DNA of 7,398 nt, from the NCBI GenBank assembly GCA_009885355.1, contig VFKW01000049.1:1-7398 (forward strand). The letters are read 5' to 3'. The DNA is from Candidatus Berkelbacteria bacterium. Its GTDB lineage: Bacteria; Patescibacteriota; UBA1384; VFKW01. The position numbers were made by a program, and so were the translations under genes. Numbering within the stretch: position 1 is the first letter of the stretch; every line of letters begins with the position of its first letter. Under the pieces are notes generated by a model. The model saw only the letters and a program-made list of their open reading frames with translations, was not told the DNA's origin and searched no databases. Below, in pieces: positions 6,256 through 7,398 of this stretch.

Positions 6256-6512
6256 GAGGTCCTCCTTCCTGAGATATTTTTCAGATTTTCAGTTTCCAAT
6301 TTCAATTTTGCAGTCAATTCAGCTATTTTATTATTTTTATCCCCCTGAGCTACTTCTCGTAGTTTAAACATCGCTAATACATCAAGCATTTTTTGCTGTT
6401 GTGCCGGATGTAGTTTTCCCAAAACCTCTTGCCAGCGTTCTTTTTCCGCCGATGGCATTTCGATGTTTTCCATTATCAGATCAAATTTAGCCTGTATTTC
6501 ACTACTAATCAT
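6252..6512 (-). CDS. small helical protein coupled to the M20 peptidase
   Basis: An 86-residue protein I do not recognise. It is predicted almost wholly helical, with a central KERWQEVLGKLHPAQQQKML segment (24-43) and a C-terminal heptad-like stretch (KIAELTAKLKLETENLKNI, 62-80) likely to form a coiled coil. There is no signal peptide, membrane segment or cysteine. AAGGAG (complement of 6517-6522) lies 4 bases before the ATG. Its TGA overlaps the ATG of the peptidase gene (ATGA, 6252-6255), and the peptidase's ribosome site lies inside its last codons. The tight coupling suggests equal amounts of the two proteins; it could bind the peptidase's extra helical N-terminus, but that is inference. 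Confidence 0.75.
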   Translation of the reverse strand: MISSEIQAKFDLIMENIEMPSAEKERWQEVLGKLHPAQQQKMLDVLAMFKLREVAQGDKNNKIAELTAKLKLETENLKNISGRRTS

Positions 6513-6520
6513 TTTACTCC

Positions 6521-6548
6521 TTGAAAATAATAAACGTTTCCCTATAAT
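6521..6548 (+). promoter_or_regulatory. putative promoter of the MtxX-like gene
   Basis: TTGAAA (6521-6526), a 16-base spacer and a perfect TATAAT (6543-6548) predict a start near 6555 and a leader of about 45 bases ending in AAGGAG (6588-6593) before the ATG at 6600. The -35 box overlaps the ribosome site of the divergent small gene. Confidence 0.65.
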
Positions 6549-6549
6549 A

Positions 6550-6578
6550 AAGATAGAACTAAAATCGTTTCATGTCAA
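6550..6578 (-). promoter_or_regulatory. putative promoter of the small protein-peptidase operon
   Basis: On the minus strand a perfect TTGACA (complement of 6573-6578), a 17-base spacer and TATCTT (complement of 6550-6555) predict a start near 6543 and a leader of about 30 bases before the ATG at 6512. The predicted start falls inside the -10 box of the plus-strand promoter, so the two promoters overlap. Confidence 0.55.
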
Positions 6579-6599
6579 ATAAATTAAAAGGAGTCTCAG

Positions 6600-7398
6600 A
6601 TGGGAAAAATAAAAGATCAAATGATCTCTCTTGCCAAAAAAAGACGGGCAAAAATCGGCATTGGCATACTACAGATGAACGATGAATTACTGGATTCTTT
6701 CAAAACGGCAAGTCAATATGCCGATATTGTAATCATTGGCTCTCAGGTGGAAGGCTTTGAATGTGTCGAGGCTACCAAAGAAAATTTGGAAAAAGTTGAA
6801 GTTGAATTATTATTGTCAAAACATATCGATGGATTGATCCGCGGCCAAGCCGATACACATCATTTTGAAGAAGCACTCACCGAGCTAAGCGGCAAAGCCG
6901 AAAATGATATTTTACACACTGCTTTGATCGAAGATCAATTTGGTCGGGAATTTTTCTCAGGTCCAACCTCCCATGGTGATGGCTGGACTCTAGAATCTCG
7001 AATATTGTGGACCGAAAGATCGATTAAGATTGCCGAAAGTCTGGGCGTTACGCCAAAATTAGGCTTTTTGACCTGGGTAAGACCGGGCAGTGTCGGGAAA
7101 AATGAGCTGTTTGATGCCACTTGGCATCAATCTGAATCTCTAGTCGAGAATTTTACCAAGCTCGGCTATGAGGCAAAAAATTATAATATTGAGATCGAAA
7201 CTGCCGTGGCCGATGGCGCAAATATCATAAGTTTTGCCAATGGTGCCGCTGCAAATATATTCTATCGAGCTATCTTATTTTTCACCAAAGATCCGTATTT
7301 AGTATATTTTTTAACCGGATCCGAGGAAAAAATTATCGAAAACAATCGAACTATGAACAATTACACCAATCAAATTATCGCCGCCGCCGCCAGAGCCA
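6600..7398 (+). CDS. MtxX/phosphate acyltransferase-like protein, 3' end outside window
   Basis: The first 266 codons of a gene that runs off the right edge without a stop. The order of motifs matches my memory of MtxX (methanogenesis marker protein 4), a relative of phosphate acetyl/butyryl transferases. These are AKIGIGI (17-23), IDGLIRGQAD (76-85), REFFSGPTSHGDGWTLESR (116-134), SLGVTPKLGFLTWVRPGSVGKN (147-168, the second strand-loop of the fold), YNIEIETAVADGANII (195-210) and FANGAAANIFYRAI (212-225), which corresponds to the (P)DGxxGNxxFR(T/A) signature of that family. Members bind phosphate or acyl-phosphate-like ligands. MtxX itself has no settled reaction. There is no signal peptide or membrane segment. 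AAGGAG lies 6 bases before the ATG. The gene is divergent from the peptidase operon. Pta, Ptb or PlsX proper is less likely because the typical spacing and active-site segments differ. Confidence 0.6.
   Translation, partial: MGKIKDQMISLAKKRRAKIGIGILQMNDELLDSFKTASQYADIVIIGSQVEGFECVEATKENLEKVEVELLLSKHIDGLIRGQADTHHFEEALTELSGKAENDILHTALIEDQFGREFFSGPTSHGDGWTLESRILWTERSIKIAESLGVTPKLGFLTWVRPGSVGKNELFDATWHQSESLVENFTKLGYEAKNYNIEIETAVADGANIISFANGAAANIFYRAILFFTKDPYLVYFLTGSEEKIIENNRTMNNYTNQIIAAAARA

Noticed and set aside
5711..6367. 218-residue plus-strand open frame opposite the M20 peptidase gene
   Set aside because: It is antisense to a gene with complete M20 metal ligands; its Ser/Ile/Phe-rich translation is typical of a complement frame, and it also crosses into the small coupled gene.
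6935..7120. Minus-strand 61-residue open frame within the MtxX-like gene
   Set aside because: Shadow frame with no ribosome site; the plus strand is open for the full 799 bases to the edge with strong family motifs.
1..7398. CRISPR array, tRNA, rRNA or intact insertion sequence
   Set aside because: No regularly spaced repeats, cloverleaf-like segments, rRNA signatures or transposase motifs were seen.

Overview
The window is AT-rich and bacterial. Genes start with ATG behind strong Shine-Dalgarno sites (AAGGAGG or AAGGAG), and TGA is a real stop: it ends the second swivel gene and forms an ATGA overlap in the minus-strand pair, so the Absconditabacteria/Gracilibacteria code is excluded. Several paralogous PEP-utiliser swivel proteins, RhuM-type debris and many lineage-specific proteins suggest a Candidate Phyla Radiation (Patescibacteria) chromosome. 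That placement is an inference from gene content; no rRNA, tRNA or ribosomal protein gene is present to anchor it.

Left part (1-893) is a decayed, rearranged zone. The first 12 codons of an unrecognised minus-strand gene leave the window at the left edge. Next come an intact phosphohistidine swivel domain that has lost its N-terminal half and start codon (99-449), a RhuM/Fic-type gene reduced to its two ends (508-815), and a short apparent remnant of yet another swivel-domain C-terminus (858-893).

Middle part (895-4704) holds three intact plus-strand genes: a 427-residue swivel protein, a 334-residue protein with a plausible divergent histidine-phosphatase pattern, a strong hairpin terminator, and, from its own promoter, a 453-residue second swivel protein. 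Both swivel proteins keep the Cys-His phosphorylation motif of PEP synthase but have neither the ATP-grasp domain nor the PEP-binding barrel that normally exchange phosphate with it. What phosphorylates the histidine is therefore unknown.

Right part (4699-7398) has a two-gene minus-strand operon: a small helical protein translationally coupled to an M20-family metallopeptidase with an unusual N-terminal extension. It meets the second swivel gene tail to tail with a 6-base overlap. Upstream of the operon, overlapping divergent promoters drive it and a plus-strand gene that runs off the right edge. That last gene resembles MtxX/methanogenesis marker 4, a relative of phosphate acetyl/butyryl transferases. 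No CRISPR array, tRNA, rRNA or intact mobile element was seen.
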